Assembly (NCBI RefSeq): GCF_003026475.1
Contig: NZ_PYMC01000008.1
Location: forward strand, 170,029-234,028
Direction of reading: 5' to 3'
Origin: Photobacterium lipolyticum
GTDB lineage: Bacteria; Pseudomonadota; Gammaproteobacteria; Enterobacterales; Vibrionaceae
DNA: 64,000 nucleotides
Positions within the stretch are counted from its first letter, which is position 1, and each line of letters starts with the position of its first letter. Position numbers and translations under genes: made by a program. Shown here one piece after another: positions 1-8,756 of this stretch. Below the pieces are notes generated by a model. It was not told the origin of the DNA and made no database searches. It saw only the letters and a list, made by a program, of their open reading frames with translations.

Positions 1-1
1 A

Positions 2-1936
2 GCTAACTCTGGCCACCCTGGTGCACCTATGGGTATGGCAGATATCGCTGAAGTACTGTGGCGCAGCCACATGAACCACAACCCACAAAATCCGCAGTGG
101 GCTGATCGCGACCGTTTTATTTTGTCAAACGGCCACGGTTCAATGCTTATTTATTCTCTGCTTCACCTTACCGGTTATGACCTGTCTATCGATGATCTGA
201 AGAACTTCCGTCAGCTGCACTCGAAAACACCGGGTCACCCTGAATACGGTTACGCGCCAGGTATCGAAACAACAACTGGTCCACTAGGCCAGGGTATTAC
301 CAACGGTGTTGGTATGGCGATGGCGGAAAAAGCCCTTGCTGCACAGTTCAACCGTGACGGTCATGACATCGTTGACCACAACACTTACGTGTTCATGGGC
401 GACGGCTGTCTGATGGAAGGTATCTCTCACGAAGCCTGTTCACTGGCGGGTACTTTAGGTCTGGGCAAGCTAGTTGCTTTCTGGGATGACAACGGTATTT
501 CTATCGACGGTGAAGTTGCAGGCTGGTTCTCTGACGATACGCCGAAGCGTTTCGAAGCTTACGGCTGGCATGTTATTCCTGCTGTTGATGGTCACGATGC
601 TGAAGCAATCAACGCTGCAATTGAAGCGGCGAAGGCAGAAACCGGCAAGCCAACGCTGATCTGTACTAAGACTATCATCGGTTTTGGTTCACCGAACAAA
701 GCGGGTTCTCACGACTGCCACGGTGCGCCACTAGGCGCCGAAGAAATCACAGCAGCACGTGAATTCCTGGGCTGGAACCACGGTCCTTTCGAAATCCCTG
801 CAGATATCGCAGCTGAGTGGGATGCGAAAGAAGCGGGTGCCGCGAAGGAATCGGCATGGGACGAGAAGTTTGCCGCATACGCCGCTGCTTACCCTGAGCT
901 TGCCGCTGAGTACAAGCGCCGCGTAAACGGTGATCTGCCTGCAGAGTGGGAAGAAAAAGCCAATGCAATCATTGCTGATCTTCAGGCTAATCCGGCAAAC
1001 ATCGCATCACGTAAAGCATCGCAAAATGCGCTAGAAGCGTTTGGTGCAATGCTCCCTGAGTTCATGGGCGGCTCTGCTGACCTTGCTCCGTCTAACCTGA
1101 CCATGTGGTCTGGTTCTAAGTCACTAACGGCTGAAGACTTTTCGGGTAACTATATTCACTACGGTGTCCGTGAATTCGGTATGACGGCAATCATGAACGG
1201 TATCGCACTACACGGCGGTTTCGTACCTTACGGCGCGACATTCCTGATGTTCATGGAATACGCACGTAACGCAATGCGTATGGCTGCTTTGATGAAAGTG
1301 CAGAACATTCAGGTTTACACCCATGACTCAATCGGTCTGGGTGAAGATGGTCCTACCCACCAGCCGGTAGAGCAAATTGCTTCACTGCGCCTGACACCAA
1401 ACATGAGCACATGGCGTCCATGTGATCAGGTTGAATCTGCAGTTGCTTGGAAACTGGCAATCGAGCGTAAAGACGGCCCGACATCGCTGATCTTCTCGCG
1501 CCAGAACCTGGCACAGCAAGAGCGTACAGCAGCACAGGTTGCCGACATCGCGAAGGGTGGTTACATCCTGAAAGATTGCGAAGGCAAGCCAGAACTTATT
1601 CTGATTGCTACGGGTTCTGAGGTTGAGCTGGTAACTGAAGCTTACGCACAGCTAACAGCAGAAGGCCGTAAGGTTCGCGTTGTTTCTATGCCGGCAACAG
1701 ATGCATTCGATAAGCAAGATGCAGCTTACCGTGAGTCGGTACTGCCTTCTGATGTGACTGCACGTATTGCTGTCGAAGCCGGTATTGCCGACTTCTGGTA
1801 CAAGTACGTTGGTTTCGACGGCCGTATCATCGGGATGACCACATTCGGTGAGTCAGCGCCTGCTGGCGAGCTGTTTAAGATGTTTGGCTTCACGGTTGAA
1901 AACGTCATCGACACCGCGAAAGAGTTGCTCGCGTAA
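2..1936 (+). CDS. tkt: Transketolase (5' end outside window)
   Basis: Transketolase moves two-carbon ketol units between sugar phosphates in the non-oxidative pentose phosphate pathway, using thiamine diphosphate, in the cytoplasm. The frame is already open at base 2 and reads [11 protein letters not shown], which sits about 20 residues inside a normal transketolase. The gene is therefore cut by the window edge, and the ATG at 29 is internal. The 644 residues present agree with a family length near 663. Visible motifs are the thiamine diphosphate signature starting GDGCLMEG and closing at DDNG, the HDCHG loop, REFGM, and [11 protein letters not shown] of the pyrimidine-binding domain. A strong terminator follows directly. 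The next gene, epd, also handles erythrose 4-phosphate, a transketolase substrate. Identity is certain; only the true start is unseen. Confidence 0.97.
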   Translation, partial: ANSGHPGAPMGMADIAEVLWRSHMNHNPQNPQWADRDRFILSNGHGSMLIYSLLHLTGYDLSIDDLKNFRQLHSKTPGHPEYGYAPGIETTTGPLGQGITNGVGMAMAEKALAAQFNRDGHDIVDHNTYVFMGDGCLMEGISHEACSLAGTLGLGKLVAFWDDNGISIDGEVAGWFSDDTPKRFEAYGWHVIPAVDGHDAEAINAAIEAAKAETGKPTLICTKTIIGFGSPNKAGSHDCHGAPLGAEEITAAREFLGWNHGPFEIPADIAAEWDAKEAGAAKESAWDEKFAAYAAAYPELAAEYKRRVNGDLPAEWEEKANAIIADLQANPANIASRKASQNALEAFGAMLPEFMGGSADLAPSNLTMWSGSKSLTAEDFSGNYIHYGVREFGMTAIMNGIALHGGFVPYGATFLMFMEYARNAMRMAALMKVQNIQVYTHDSIGLGEDGPTHQPVEQIASLRLTPNMSTWRPCDQVESAVAWKLAIERKDGPTSLIFSRQNLAQQERTAAQVADIAKGGYILKDCEGKPELILIATGSEVELVTEAYAQLTAEGRKVRVVSMPATDAFDKQDAAYRESVLPSDVTARIAVEAGIADFWYKYVGFDGRIIGMTTFGESAPAGELFKMFGFTVENVIDTAKELLA

Positions 1937-1956
1937 GCAATTTATTTTGATGATTG

Positions 1957-1985
1957 AAAAAAGGCTTCCTATGGAAGCCTTTTTT
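1957..1985 (+). terminator. Rho-independent terminator of tkt
   Basis: A 13-bp perfect stem (AAAAAAGGCTTCC with its complement) around a TAT loop lies 21 bases after the tkt stop and ends in a T run. Confidence 0.92.
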
Positions 1986-2086
1986 ATTTCCAGTCGGATA
2001 AGAATTATTGTTCCGTCTTTTTTTATCGTTTTTTATGGGGTTATTTATCTTTAATCGCTTGGGATTATTGGTTTTAAATGTCGAGC

Positions 2087-2142
2087 CGTGATAGCTGTCA
2101 CAATTAGGGTGATTCTGGACTGAGCTTGTTATACACTATCGC
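2087..2142 (+). promoter_or_regulatory. Candidate CRP-activated promoter of epd
   Basis: CGTGA-N6-TCACA at 2087-2102 matches the CRP consensus TGTGA-N6-TCACA at nine of ten positions with exact spacing. A -10-like TATACA/TACACT lies at 2130-2137 with no good -35, as expected of an activator-dependent promoter. The box centre is roughly 47 bases before the inferred start. The E. coli epd-pgk operon has a CRP-dependent promoter, which supports the reading. Confidence 0.6.
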
Positions 2143-2161
2143 CGCTTAGTATTTTGGTAGC

Positions 2162-3238
2162 ATGGATATGACACTGAAAGTCGCAATTAATGGATTCGGT
2201 CGCATTGGTCGCAGTGTGCTTCGCGCACTGTACGAGAGCGATAAACATACTCAGATAAAAGTCGTGGCGGTTAACGAGCTGGCCGAGCCTGAAGCGATGG
2301 CTCACTTGTTGCAGTATGACAGCAGCCATGGCCGATTCTTTAAGACCGTCTCTCATGATCAGGAGCATCTCTTTATTGCTCATGATAATGGCGAGCAAGA
2401 CCGCGTTCGCATTTTGCACCAAAATGATATTACCCTTTTGCCCTGGCATGATTTAGATGTCGATATCGTTCTCGACTGTACCGGGGTGTATGGATCTCGC
2501 GATGATGGCCTTGCCCACATTAAGGCGGGGGCGAAGAAAGTGTTATTTTCTCATCCCGCAGCCACTGATATCGACAATACGATTATCTATGGTGTGAACC
2601 ATGAGACGCTCAAGCCTGAGCACCGCATTGTTTCTAATGGTTCCTGTACCACCAACTGTATTGTCCCGGTGATCAAAGTACTTGATGAAACCTTTGGTAT
2701 CGAATCCGGCACAATCACCACCATCCACTCTGCGATGAATGACCAACAGGTTATCGACGCTTACCATTCTGATTTGCGTCGTACCCGGGCTGCCAGTCAG
2801 TCAATTATTCCTGTTGATACTAAACTGCATCTTGGGATTGGTCGTATATTCCCGAAACTTTCTGACAAATTTGAAGCAATTTCCGTGCGTGTACCTACAA
2901 TTAACGTCACAGCAATGGATTTAAGTGTCACAGTTAAAACAAATGTGAAAGTTAATGACGTAAATCAATCACTGTCTGAGGCATCTCGTTGTACATTAGA
3001 TGGTATTGTGGATTACACCGAAGCACCGCTGGTTTCCATCGATTTTAATCACGATCCCCATAGCGCGATAGTCGACGGCACGCAAACGCGAGTCAGCAAT
3101 AAGCACTTAATAAAGTTGCTGGTGTGGTGTGATAACGAATGGGGATTTGCCAACCGTATGTTAGATACCGCGTTGGCTATGCATGCTACTGATGCTGTGC
3201 AACATAGTGTTGCCGCGATGCAGTATAGCGAAGCATAA
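2162..3238 (+). CDS. epd: D-erythrose-4-phosphate dehydrogenase
   Basis: Oxidises erythrose 4-phosphate to 4-phosphoerythronate with NAD, the first step of the pyridoxal phosphate branch that PdxJ completes (pdxJ lies at 34.8 kb). It is a GAPDH-family protein of 358 residues. The Rossmann motif [10 protein letters not shown] is at 9-18, the catalytic Cys162 is in SNGSCTTNC, and WCDNEWGF is near the C-terminus. It matches E. coli Epd along its length, including [14 protein letters not shown], which separates it from GapA. The second ATG at 2168 ([11 protein letters not shown]) matches the E. coli start and may be the real one, because the Shine-Dalgarno signal is weak. It stands 90 bp before pgk in the same direction, the usual epd-pgk-fba order. 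Confidence 0.95.
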   Translation: MDMTLKVAINGFGRIGRSVLRALYESDKHTQIKVVAVNELAEPEAMAHLLQYDSSHGRFFKTVSHDQEHLFIAHDNGEQDRVRILHQNDITLLPWHDLDVDIVLDCTGVYGSRDDGLAHIKAGAKKVLFSHPAATDIDNTIIYGVNHETLKPEHRIVSNGSCTTNCIVPVIKVLDETFGIESGTITTIHSAMNDQQVIDAYHSDLRRTRAASQSIIPVDTKLHLGIGRIFPKLSDKFEAISVRVPTINVTAMDLSVTVKTNVKVNDVNQSLSEASRCTLDGIVDYTEAPLVSIDFNHDPHSAIVDGTQTRVSNKHLIKLLVWCDNEWGFANRMLDTALAMHATDAVQHSVAAMQYSEA

Positions 3239-3328
3239 CAGCAGTAAAGAATTATTTGGGTCTGGCAGTGACGCCGGGCTGGTAAAGAACTTTAAATTTT
3301 ATTTTTAACACTGTTGAGAGGACAAACC

Positions 3329-4492
3329 ATGTCTGTAATCAAGATGACTGATCTGGAACTTGCTGGTAAGCGCGTATTTATTCGTGCAGATCTAAACGTA
3401 CCAGTTAAAGACGGTAAAGTAACATCTGACGCGCGTATTCTAGCGTCTCTTCCAACTATCAAGCTCTGCCTAGAAGCTGGCGCTAAAGTAATGGTTACTT
3501 CACACCTTGGTCGTCCAACTGAAGGTGAGTACAACGAAGAGTTCTCTCTAGCTCCAGTAGTTAACTACTTAAATGACGCATTAGATTGTGACGTTAAACT
3601 AGCGAAAGATTACCTGGATGGTCTTGAACTAAACGCTGGTGAGCTAGTTGTTCTTGAAAACGTTCGCTTTAACAAAGGCGAGAAGAAGAACGAAGAAGAG
3701 CTTTCTAAGAAATATGCAGCACTTTGTGACATCTTCGTAATGGATGCATTCGGTACGGCTCACCGTGCACAAGCATCGACTCACGGTGTTGGCATGTACG
3801 CACCGGTAGCATGTGCGGGCCCTCTGCTAGCTGCTGAGCTCGAAGCGCTTGGTAAAGCAATGGACAATCCAGCTCGTCCGCTGGTTGCAATCGTTGGTGG
3901 TTCTAAAGTTTCTACTAAACTGACTGTTCTTGAGTCGCTATCTAAAATCGCTGACCAACTGGTTGTTGGTGGTGGTATCGCGAATACTTTCATTGCCGCT
4001 GAAGGCCACAATGTTGGTAAATCTCTATACGAAGCAGATTTAGTTGAAACAGCTAAAAAACTAATGAAAGAGTGTGCTATTCCTGTTGCAACTGACGTTG
4101 CATGTGCAAAAGCATTCGATGAGAACGCAGAAGCTGAAATTAAGCACGTTTCTGAAGTTCAAGACGACGACATGATTTTTGACCTGGGCCCAGATTCAAC
4201 AGCTGCTCTTGCTGAAATCATCGGCAATGCAAAAACAATTCTTTGGAATGGCCCTGTTGGCGTATTTGAATTCAAGAACTTTGAAGCGGGTACTGCCGGT
4301 ATTTCTAAAGCAATCGCAGAATCCGAAGGTTTCTCTGTTGCTGGTGGCGGTGACACATTAGCTGCTATCGACAAGTTCGGCATCAAAGCTGATGTTTCTT
4401 ACATTTCTACTGGTGGCGGTGCGTTCCTTGAGTTCGTTGAAGGTAAAGTATTACCAGCCGTTGCGATGCTAGAAGAGCGCGCAAAAGCATAA
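3329..4492 (+). CDS. pgk: Phosphoglycerate kinase
   Basis: Makes ATP from 1,3-bisphosphoglycerate in glycolysis. The start at 3329 ([15 protein letters not shown]) has GAGAGG seven bases upstream and gives exactly the 387-residue length of E. coli Pgk; the in-frame codons before it are leader. Motifs are RADLNVP near the N-terminus, [25 protein letters not shown] nucleotide contacts ([10 protein letters not shown]), GPVGVFEF and the GGGDT loop. Leucine codons are often CTA, as in fbaA and eno but unlike most of the window, a sign of high expression. The gene lies between epd and fbaA and is probably transcribed with both. Confidence 0.98.
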   Translation: MSVIKMTDLELAGKRVFIRADLNVPVKDGKVTSDARILASLPTIKLCLEAGAKVMVTSHLGRPTEGEYNEEFSLAPVVNYLNDALDCDVKLAKDYLDGLELNAGELVVLENVRFNKGEKKNEEELSKKYAALCDIFVMDAFGTAHRAQASTHGVGMYAPVACAGPLLAAELEALGKAMDNPARPLVAIVGGSKVSTKLTVLESLSKIADQLVVGGGIANTFIAAEGHNVGKSLYEADLVETAKKLMKECAIPVATDVACAKAFDENAEAEIKHVSEVQDDDMIFDLGPDSTAALAEIIGNAKTILWNGPVGVFEFKNFEAGTAGISKAIAESEGFSVAGGGDTLAAIDKFGIKADVSYISTGGGAFLEFVEGKVLPAVAMLEERAKA

Positions 4493-4503
4493 TTAAATAA
4501 GCT

Positions 4504-4525
4504 GGGAGCGCGTGCTCCCACCTTT
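4504..4525 (+). terminator. Partial terminator or attenuating hairpin after pgk
   Basis: GGGAGC and GCTCCC pair around a GCGT loop and are followed by ACCTTTTAAT. The T run is short and broken, so partial read-through into fbaA is likely. Confidence 0.45.
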
Positions 4526-4531
4526 TAATGT

Positions 4532-4586
4532 TTGTGAATCGGATCAAGTTTTTATAGAATGCTTGACCGGAAGCAAACGTTTGCAA
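4532..4586 (+). promoter_or_regulatory. fbaA promoter with Cra-like and PurR-like boxes
   Basis: A -35 TTGTGA (4532-4537), a 17-bp spacer and a -10 TAGAAT (4555-4560) form a plausible sigma-70 promoter for fbaA. TGAATCGGATCA (4535-4546), overlapping the -35, resembles the Cra operator. A perfect 12-bp palindrome GCAAACGTTTGC (4573-4584), just past the inferred start, has the core of a PurR operator (ANGCAANCGNTTNCNT; only the last position differs). Other LacI/GalR-family repressors read similar sites, so the regulator is inferred. Confidence 0.5.
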
Positions 4587-4637
4587 AGTTTCGTTAAATA
4601 TTTAACTCAGACTACGAAAGTAAATAGGACTATTGTT

Positions 4638-5714
4638 ATGTCTAAGATCTTCGATTTTGTAAAACCTGGCGTAATTTCTGGCGACGACGTTCAGAAAGTT
4701 TTTGAAGTAGCAAAAGAAAACAAATTTGCTCTTCCTGCAGTTAACGTTGTTAACACTGACACTATCAACGGTGTTCTAGAAGCAGCAGCTAAAGTTAAAG
4801 CGCCTGTAGTTGTTCAGTTCTCTAACGGCGGTGCTGGTTTCTTCGCTGGTAAAGGTCTGAAACTAGAAGGTCAGGGTACACAAATCCTTGGTGCGGTAGC
4901 GGGTGCTAAGTACGTTCACGCCGTTGCTGAATCTTACGGTGTTCCAGTGATTCTTCACACTGACCACGCTGCTAAGAAACTTCTTCCTTGGATCGACGGC
5001 CTACTAGACGCGGGTGAAGCATTCTTCGCTGAAACTGGTAAGCCTCTATTCTCTTCTCACATGATCGACCTTTCTGAAGAGTCTCTAGAAGAGAACATCG
5101 AAATCTCAGGCAAATACCTAGAGCGTATGGCTAAGATGGGTATGACGCTAGAAATCGAACTGGGTTGTACTGGTGGTGAAGAAGACGGCGTTGATAACTC
5201 TGATATGGACGCTTCTGAGCTTTACACTTCTCCTGAAGATGTAGCTTACGCATACGAGAAACTAAGCGCGATCAGCCCACGTTTCACTATCGCAGCATCT
5301 TTCGGTAACGTACACGGTGTATACCAGGCGGGTAACGTTGTTCTTACTCCAACTATCCTGCGTGACTCTCAAGCATACTGTGCAGAGAAGTTCGGTATCG
5401 CACCTAACGCTCTGAACTTCGTATTCCACGGTGGTTCTGGTTCTTCTGAAGCAGAAATCCAAGAGTCAATCGGCTACGGTGTTATCAAAATGAACATCGA
5501 TACTGATACTCAGTGGGCTTCATGGGATGGTATTCGTCAGTACGAAGCTGCAAACCATGATTACCTACAGGGTCAAATTGGTAACCCAACTGGCGAAGCT
5601 GCGCCAAACAAGAAGTACTACGATCCACGCGTATGGTTACGTGCTGGTCAAGAGTCTATGGTTGCTCGTCTTGAGAAAGCATTCTCAGACCTTAACGCAA
5701 TCGACGTACTGTAA
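4638..5714 (+). CDS. fbaA: Class II fructose-bisphosphate aldolase
   Basis: Zinc-dependent aldolase that cleaves fructose 1,6-bisphosphate to two triose phosphates. The start at 4638 (MSKIFDFVKPGVISG) matches E. coli FbaA exactly and gives 358 residues; the longer open frame back to 4512 is promoter and leader. Zinc and active-site residues are visible in LHTDHAAKK, ELGCTGGEEDG, GNVHGVY and VFHGGSGS. It carries the same CTA-rich leucine usage as pgk. A weak hairpin and a separate promoter precede it, so it may be made both from the epd-pgk transcript and from its own start site. Confidence 0.98.
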   Translation: MSKIFDFVKPGVISGDDVQKVFEVAKENKFALPAVNVVNTDTINGVLEAAAKVKAPVVVQFSNGGAGFFAGKGLKLEGQGTQILGAVAGAKYVHAVAESYGVPVILHTDHAAKKLLPWIDGLLDAGEAFFAETGKPLFSSHMIDLSEESLEENIEISGKYLERMAKMGMTLEIELGCTGGEEDGVDNSDMDASELYTSPEDVAYAYEKLSAISPRFTIAASFGNVHGVYQAGNVVLTPTILRDSQAYCAEKFGIAPNALNFVFHGGSGSSEAEIQESIGYGVIKMNIDTDTQWASWDGIRQYEAANHDYLQGQIGNPTGEAAPNKKYYDPRVWLRAGQESMVARLEKAFSDLNAIDVL

Positions 5715-5767
5715 TTTAGTACGGACCGATGTAATCCACGCTTAGGCGTTGGACATTGAGATTATTT

Positions 5768-5792
5768 AAAAGCCCGCATTGCGGGCTTTTTT
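5768..5792 (+). terminator. Rho-independent terminator of fbaA
   Basis: AAAAGCCCGC pairs with GCGGGCTTTT around an ATT loop and ends in six T residues. Confidence 0.93.
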
Positions 5793-5936
5793 ATTATCCG
5801 GATATATAAATTGGTATATATTAACAGGTAGACAAAAAAACCATTCCTATCAATAGCCTTTCAATCTTTAATAAGAATGTCGAGGATGTCGGGGGGGAGT
5901 GCTAATTCTTTCGGGATAAATAAAGAGAGAGTAATA

Positions 5937-6821
5937 ATGAGTGAGAGTGTTACAGACAAGGTTGTTGATACCCTTGCCGATAATGAGCTAACGAATGGCG
6001 TACTTAATGCCGGTACCTGGGTGGCCGATAATCAGGATCTGTTGATCCAGTATGGTGTTAACCTGATCTCGGCTATTCTGATCCTATTCGTAGGTAATCT
6101 TATTGTTAAAGGAATTGCGAATGGCGTGGCGAAAGTGCTGCGCAAAAAGAGCATGGACGAGGCGGTTGTTGAATTTCTGCATTCGCTCGTGCGCTATCTG
6201 CTGTTTGTGATTGTCTTAATTGCAGCGCTTGGTCGGTTAGGCGTTCAGACGGCATCTGTCGTTGCGGTTATCGGTGCCGCGGGTTTGGCGATTGGATTAG
6301 CACTGCAAGGCTCACTATCTAACTTTGCCGCGGGTGTACTGATTGTCGGGTTCCGTCCGTTCAAATCCGGTGATTACGTTGAAATTGGTGGCGTGGCGGG
6401 ATCGGTTGAGTCGATTCAAATTTTCTCAACGGTACTGTGCACGCCAGATAACAAAATGGTAGTGGTACCAAATGGTGCGGTCATTAGTAGCCCCATTACG
6501 AACTATTCACGCCATGAAACACGCCGAATTGATTTTGTTATCGGGGTCTCTTATGACGCTGATTTGAAGAAAACCAAAGAAGTACTCGCACGTGTTGTTG
6601 CCGCTGATTCGCGGGTATTAAAAGATCCCGCACCAACCATTGGTGTTGTGGCTCTGGCGGATTCCTCTGTTAACTTAGTGGTTCGGCCATGGGTTAAAAC
6701 CGCTGATTACTGGCGTGTATACTTCGATTTGCTACAAGCGATTAAAGAAGAGCTTGATAAAGAAGACATTACAATTCCGTACCCTCAAATGGATGTGCAT
6801 TTGAATAAGCTGGAAGGCTAA
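5937..6821 (+). CDS. mscS: Small-conductance mechanosensitive channel MscS
   Basis: Inner-membrane channel that opens under membrane tension and releases solutes during osmotic downshock. The start at 5937 follows an AGAGAGAG purine tract and gives 294 residues (E. coli MscS has 286). Three hydrophobic segments are visible. The third contains the pore helix AAGLAIGLALQGSLSNFAAG, followed by the beta-domain stretch GFRPFKSGDYVE and the vestibule ending PYPQMDVHLNK. fba-mscS-yggE neighbourhoods are also found in E. coli, where argO and argP lie in this region; both are absent here. An in-frame upstream ATG at 5877 would add 20 unconvincing residues next to a run of seven G. Confidence 0.95.
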   Translation: MSESVTDKVVDTLADNELTNGVLNAGTWVADNQDLLIQYGVNLISAILILFVGNLIVKGIANGVAKVLRKKSMDEAVVEFLHSLVRYLLFVIVLIAALGRLGVQTASVVAVIGAAGLAIGLALQGSLSNFAAGVLIVGFRPFKSGDYVEIGGVAGSVESIQIFSTVLCTPDNKMVVVPNGAVISSPITNYSRHETRRIDFVIGVSYDADLKKTKEVLARVVAADSRVLKDPAPTIGVVALADSSVNLVVRPWVKTADYWRVYFDLLQAIKEELDKEDITIPYPQMDVHLNKLEG

Positions 6822-6852
6822 TTCCCGCCGGTCAGTCGTCTTTGATGACAAT

Positions 6853-6881
6853 AAAAATGGAGCCCATTGGGCTCCATTTTT
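6853..6881. terminator. Bidirectional terminator between mscS and the YeaK-like gene
   Basis: AAAAATGGAGCCCA and its perfect complement form a 14-bp stem with T runs on both strands, between two convergent genes. Confidence 0.93.
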
Positions 6882-6892
6882 ATATGGATACA

Positions 6893-7414
6893 TTAGGCAA
6901 TGTGCGCTTGCAGGTCCGGTGCTGACGGTAGCTGAATCTGCGGGTTTGGCAGTAACGCCAACAGCACATCCAGTTTGTCGCTGGCAAAGGCGAATGTCAT
7001 GGTTGGCTTGCCGGGGGTGTACATTAATTCGTCAAACGAATAGAGCACAGGGTCAATCAGTAAAGTGATGTGCTCTGGGAGACCGAATGGACAGACCGCA
7101 CCTGGCTCACAACCGATGGCGGCTACCATTTCATCATTGCTGCAAATCGATACGCGTTTACCTACCAACGATTTCACCAACTTGCTGTCGAGTCGACTGT
7201 CGCGATGGGTCAATAACAAGCAATGACCGCCGCCTTTGAGTTTCATGAATAAACTTTTGGTTGGTGCTGCAGTTATACCGAGTTCGGCACTGATGCGTTG
7301 ATCGGTCTCGAAATCCAGTATGGGTTCATGCTGCCACTGTTGATAGCCGACACCGGCTTTGCTGAACAGGGCAAGATTATTGAGATAAATAGCTTCTAAT
7401 TGTTCAGGCAACAT
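6893..7414 (-). CDS. YbaK/YeaK-like aminoacyl-tRNA deacylase domain protein
   Basis: The 173 residues from MLPEQLEAIYL resemble the YeaK branch of the YbaK/ProRS-INS superfamily, which hydrolyses mischarged aminoacyl-tRNAs in trans. Visible features are the N-terminal helix ending QHEPILDF, the lysine-containing KSLFMKLKGGGH strand, and PGAVCPFGL followed by LLIDP. Length agrees with E. coli YeaK (167). The frame stays open for another 116 codons upstream, to a possible start at 7762. That part (for example MTRITVVAPSVRG) matches nothing I recognise, so I chose the start at 7414, where a GGA lies about seven bases upstream. A second, different YbaK-family gene lies at 20117-20578. Substrate tRNA is unknown. 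Confidence 0.75.
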   Translation of the reverse strand: MLPEQLEAIYLNNLALFSKAGVGYQQWQHEPILDFETDQRISAELGITAAPTKSLFMKLKGGGHCLLLTHRDSRLDSKLVKSLVGKRVSICSNDEMVAAIGCEPGAVCPFGLPEHITLLIDPVLYSFDELMYTPGKPTMTFAFASDKLDVLLALLPNPQIQLPSAPDLQAHIA

Positions 7415-7830
7415 ATTGTGTCCAAGTCCTTTTGCTAAGTGGGCGGCGATGAAGAACATCATAGCGGCAACGGGAAGATCAATACTGCGCTTTACCTTTG
7501 GTTTTGACAAGATTGGACCTAATTGGGCTGTTCCGATAGACAAAGGAAGCCATATTGGTACCGATGACAAAAGCGATCCGGTCATTAGCTTCAAACTGGC
7601 CGCCAATGGATCCCAGAACGCCAGAGATGCTGGTAAGCCACGCACGGAAGGTGCTACCACAGTAATGCGTGTCATCGGCAGTCTATAATTACTGATAAAT
7701 AAAACAGTATTCAAAAAATAGTAAGGACGGGATAATTCTGTGAATTCTGTTGTCGAACCCATACACGTTACGCATTATCGAATATTCGCCATCAATAATA
7801 TTTTCAATAATAAGAGAGTAGGAAAGCCAT
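7415..7830. other. Unassigned 416-bp interval before yggE
   Basis: Both strands are unusually open here: on the minus strand, in frame with the YeaK-like gene, from 7762 to 7415; on the plus strand from 7416 to 7688 (90 codons). I recognise neither product. It may be the divergent promoter region, a true N-terminal extension, or a decayed gene. The last 80 bases are AT-rich and lead to the yggE ribosome binding site. Confidence 0.4.
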
Positions 7831-8535
7831 ATGAAGAAACATTTACTAGCGGTGGTATTAGTAGGCGCCAGTTCATTGATCTCTGCGGAAGTAATGGCAG
7901 CGGACGTCGCTTTCCCGCATCTGGAAACCACAGGGATGGGGGAAGTCATGGCCCAGCCTGACATGGCAGTGTTCTCGGTTGAAGTCGTCGAAACCCGTCA
8001 GACGGCAAAAGAAGCCAAACTTGCTGTGGATAAAGCCGTCACCGCATTTAACGAACGCCTGAAGAGGCAAGGTGTGGAGCGCACAGATATTATGAGCGCG
8101 AATATTACGTTACATCCCCAATACCATTATCCAAAAGATAAACAGCCAGAGCTAACGGGCTATCGTGCCAGTCGTCATATAACGGTAACCGTTAAGCTAC
8201 TAGAGAAGTTGAACGAATATTTAGATGGCGCTTTGGGTGATGGTATCAACCGTATTAATCACATCGAGCTGAAAGTCAGCAATGAGGCGGAATTCATCGA
8301 GCAGGCGCGCCAGGCTGCGATTAAAGATGCCCAGGAAAAAGCGGAATCATTAGCGAAGGGGTTTGGTGAGAATATTGAAGGGGTGTGGAAGATCACGTAT
8401 CACGCCGCTAGCCCACGCCCGGAAATGATGAGGGCAATGGCCATGGACGTCGGCGGAGAAACGGCTGCAACCTATCAAGATGCTCAAATTACGATTCGGG
8501 ATCGGGTGGAAGTGGTGTTTAAGCTTGAGGAATAG
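7831..8535 (+). CDS. yggE: SIMPL-domain (DUF541) protein, YggE family
   Basis: Periplasmic SIMPL/DUF541 protein of 234 residues; E. coli YggE has been linked to lowered oxidative stress, with no known biochemical activity. The start has AGGA seven bases upstream. A signal peptide is clear: MKK, a hydrophobic stretch, and probable cleavage after VMAA near residue 24. The body follows E. coli YggE: a GxGEVMAQPDMAVFSVEV-type start, LTGYRASRHITVTV, LDGALGDGINRI and the RDRVEVVFKLE end. Its neighbourhood (mscS upstream, serA/rpiA downstream) is the E. coli one. A heptad repeat array begins 10 bases after the stop. Confidence 0.9.
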   Translation: MKKHLLAVVLVGASSLISAEVMAADVAFPHLETTGMGEVMAQPDMAVFSVEVVETRQTAKEAKLAVDKAVTAFNERLKRQGVERTDIMSANITLHPQYHYPKDKQPELTGYRASRHITVTVKLLEKLNEYLDGALGDGINRINHIELKVSNEAEFIEQARQAAIKDAQEKAESLAKGFGENIEGVWKITYHAASPRPEMMRAMAMDVGGETAATYQDAQITIRDRVEVVFKLEE

Positions 8536-8545
8536 AAGATATTTT

Positions 8546-8587
8546 GAGTTGCGAGATTCGAGTTTCTAGTTTCGAGTGACGAGGAAA
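8546..8587. repeat. Degenerate heptad array A (6 units)
   Basis: From 8546 every seventh base restarts a KAGNNNC-type unit (GAGTTGC, then GAGATTC, and so on), with the last unit, GAGGAAA, at 8581-8587. It lies just after yggE and belongs to the same family as the arrays at 8674, 11850, 35941, 42643, 53172 and 55930. Confidence 0.8.
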
Positions 8588-8650
8588 ATCAAAAACTTGA
8601 CTTCAAAAGCTGACTCGAAGAGTCTGCCGGACCATAGGACTAAAACACAA

Positions 8651-8674
8651 AAAGGAGAGCGAATGCTCTCCTTT
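8651..8674. terminator. Bidirectional terminator between yggE and serA
   Basis: AAAGGAGAGC pairs perfectly with GCTCTCCTTT around a GAAT loop, between convergent genes. The same GGAGAGC stem recurs at 36092 in a related compound repeat. Confidence 0.8.
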
Positions 8675-8750
8675 CTCTAATCTCTAATCTCTAATCTCTA
8701 ATCTCGCATCTCGCATCTCAAATCTCGAAACTAGTCTCTCGATTCTGCCG
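8674..8750. repeat. Degenerate heptad array B (10-11 units, inverted orientation)
   Basis: Four tandem TCTCTAA units, two TCTCGCA, then TCTCAAA, TCTCGAA, ACTAGTC, TCTCGAT and TCTGCCG keep an exact 7-bp register. Read on the minus strand they are KAGNNNN-type units, so this array is inverted relative to array A across the terminator. It ends six bases before the serA stop codon. Confidence 0.85.
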
Positions 8751-8756
8751 TTTTGA

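Noticed and set aside
747..968. Minus-strand open frame inside tkt
   Set aside because: Shadow of the tkt coding sequence, without a start signal or homology.
4512..4637. N-terminal extension of FbaA
   Set aside because: It covers the promoter and leader, and the downstream ATG matches the family start exactly.
8674..8750. CRISPR-like array
   Set aside because: Units are 7 bp without spacers and there are no cas genes.
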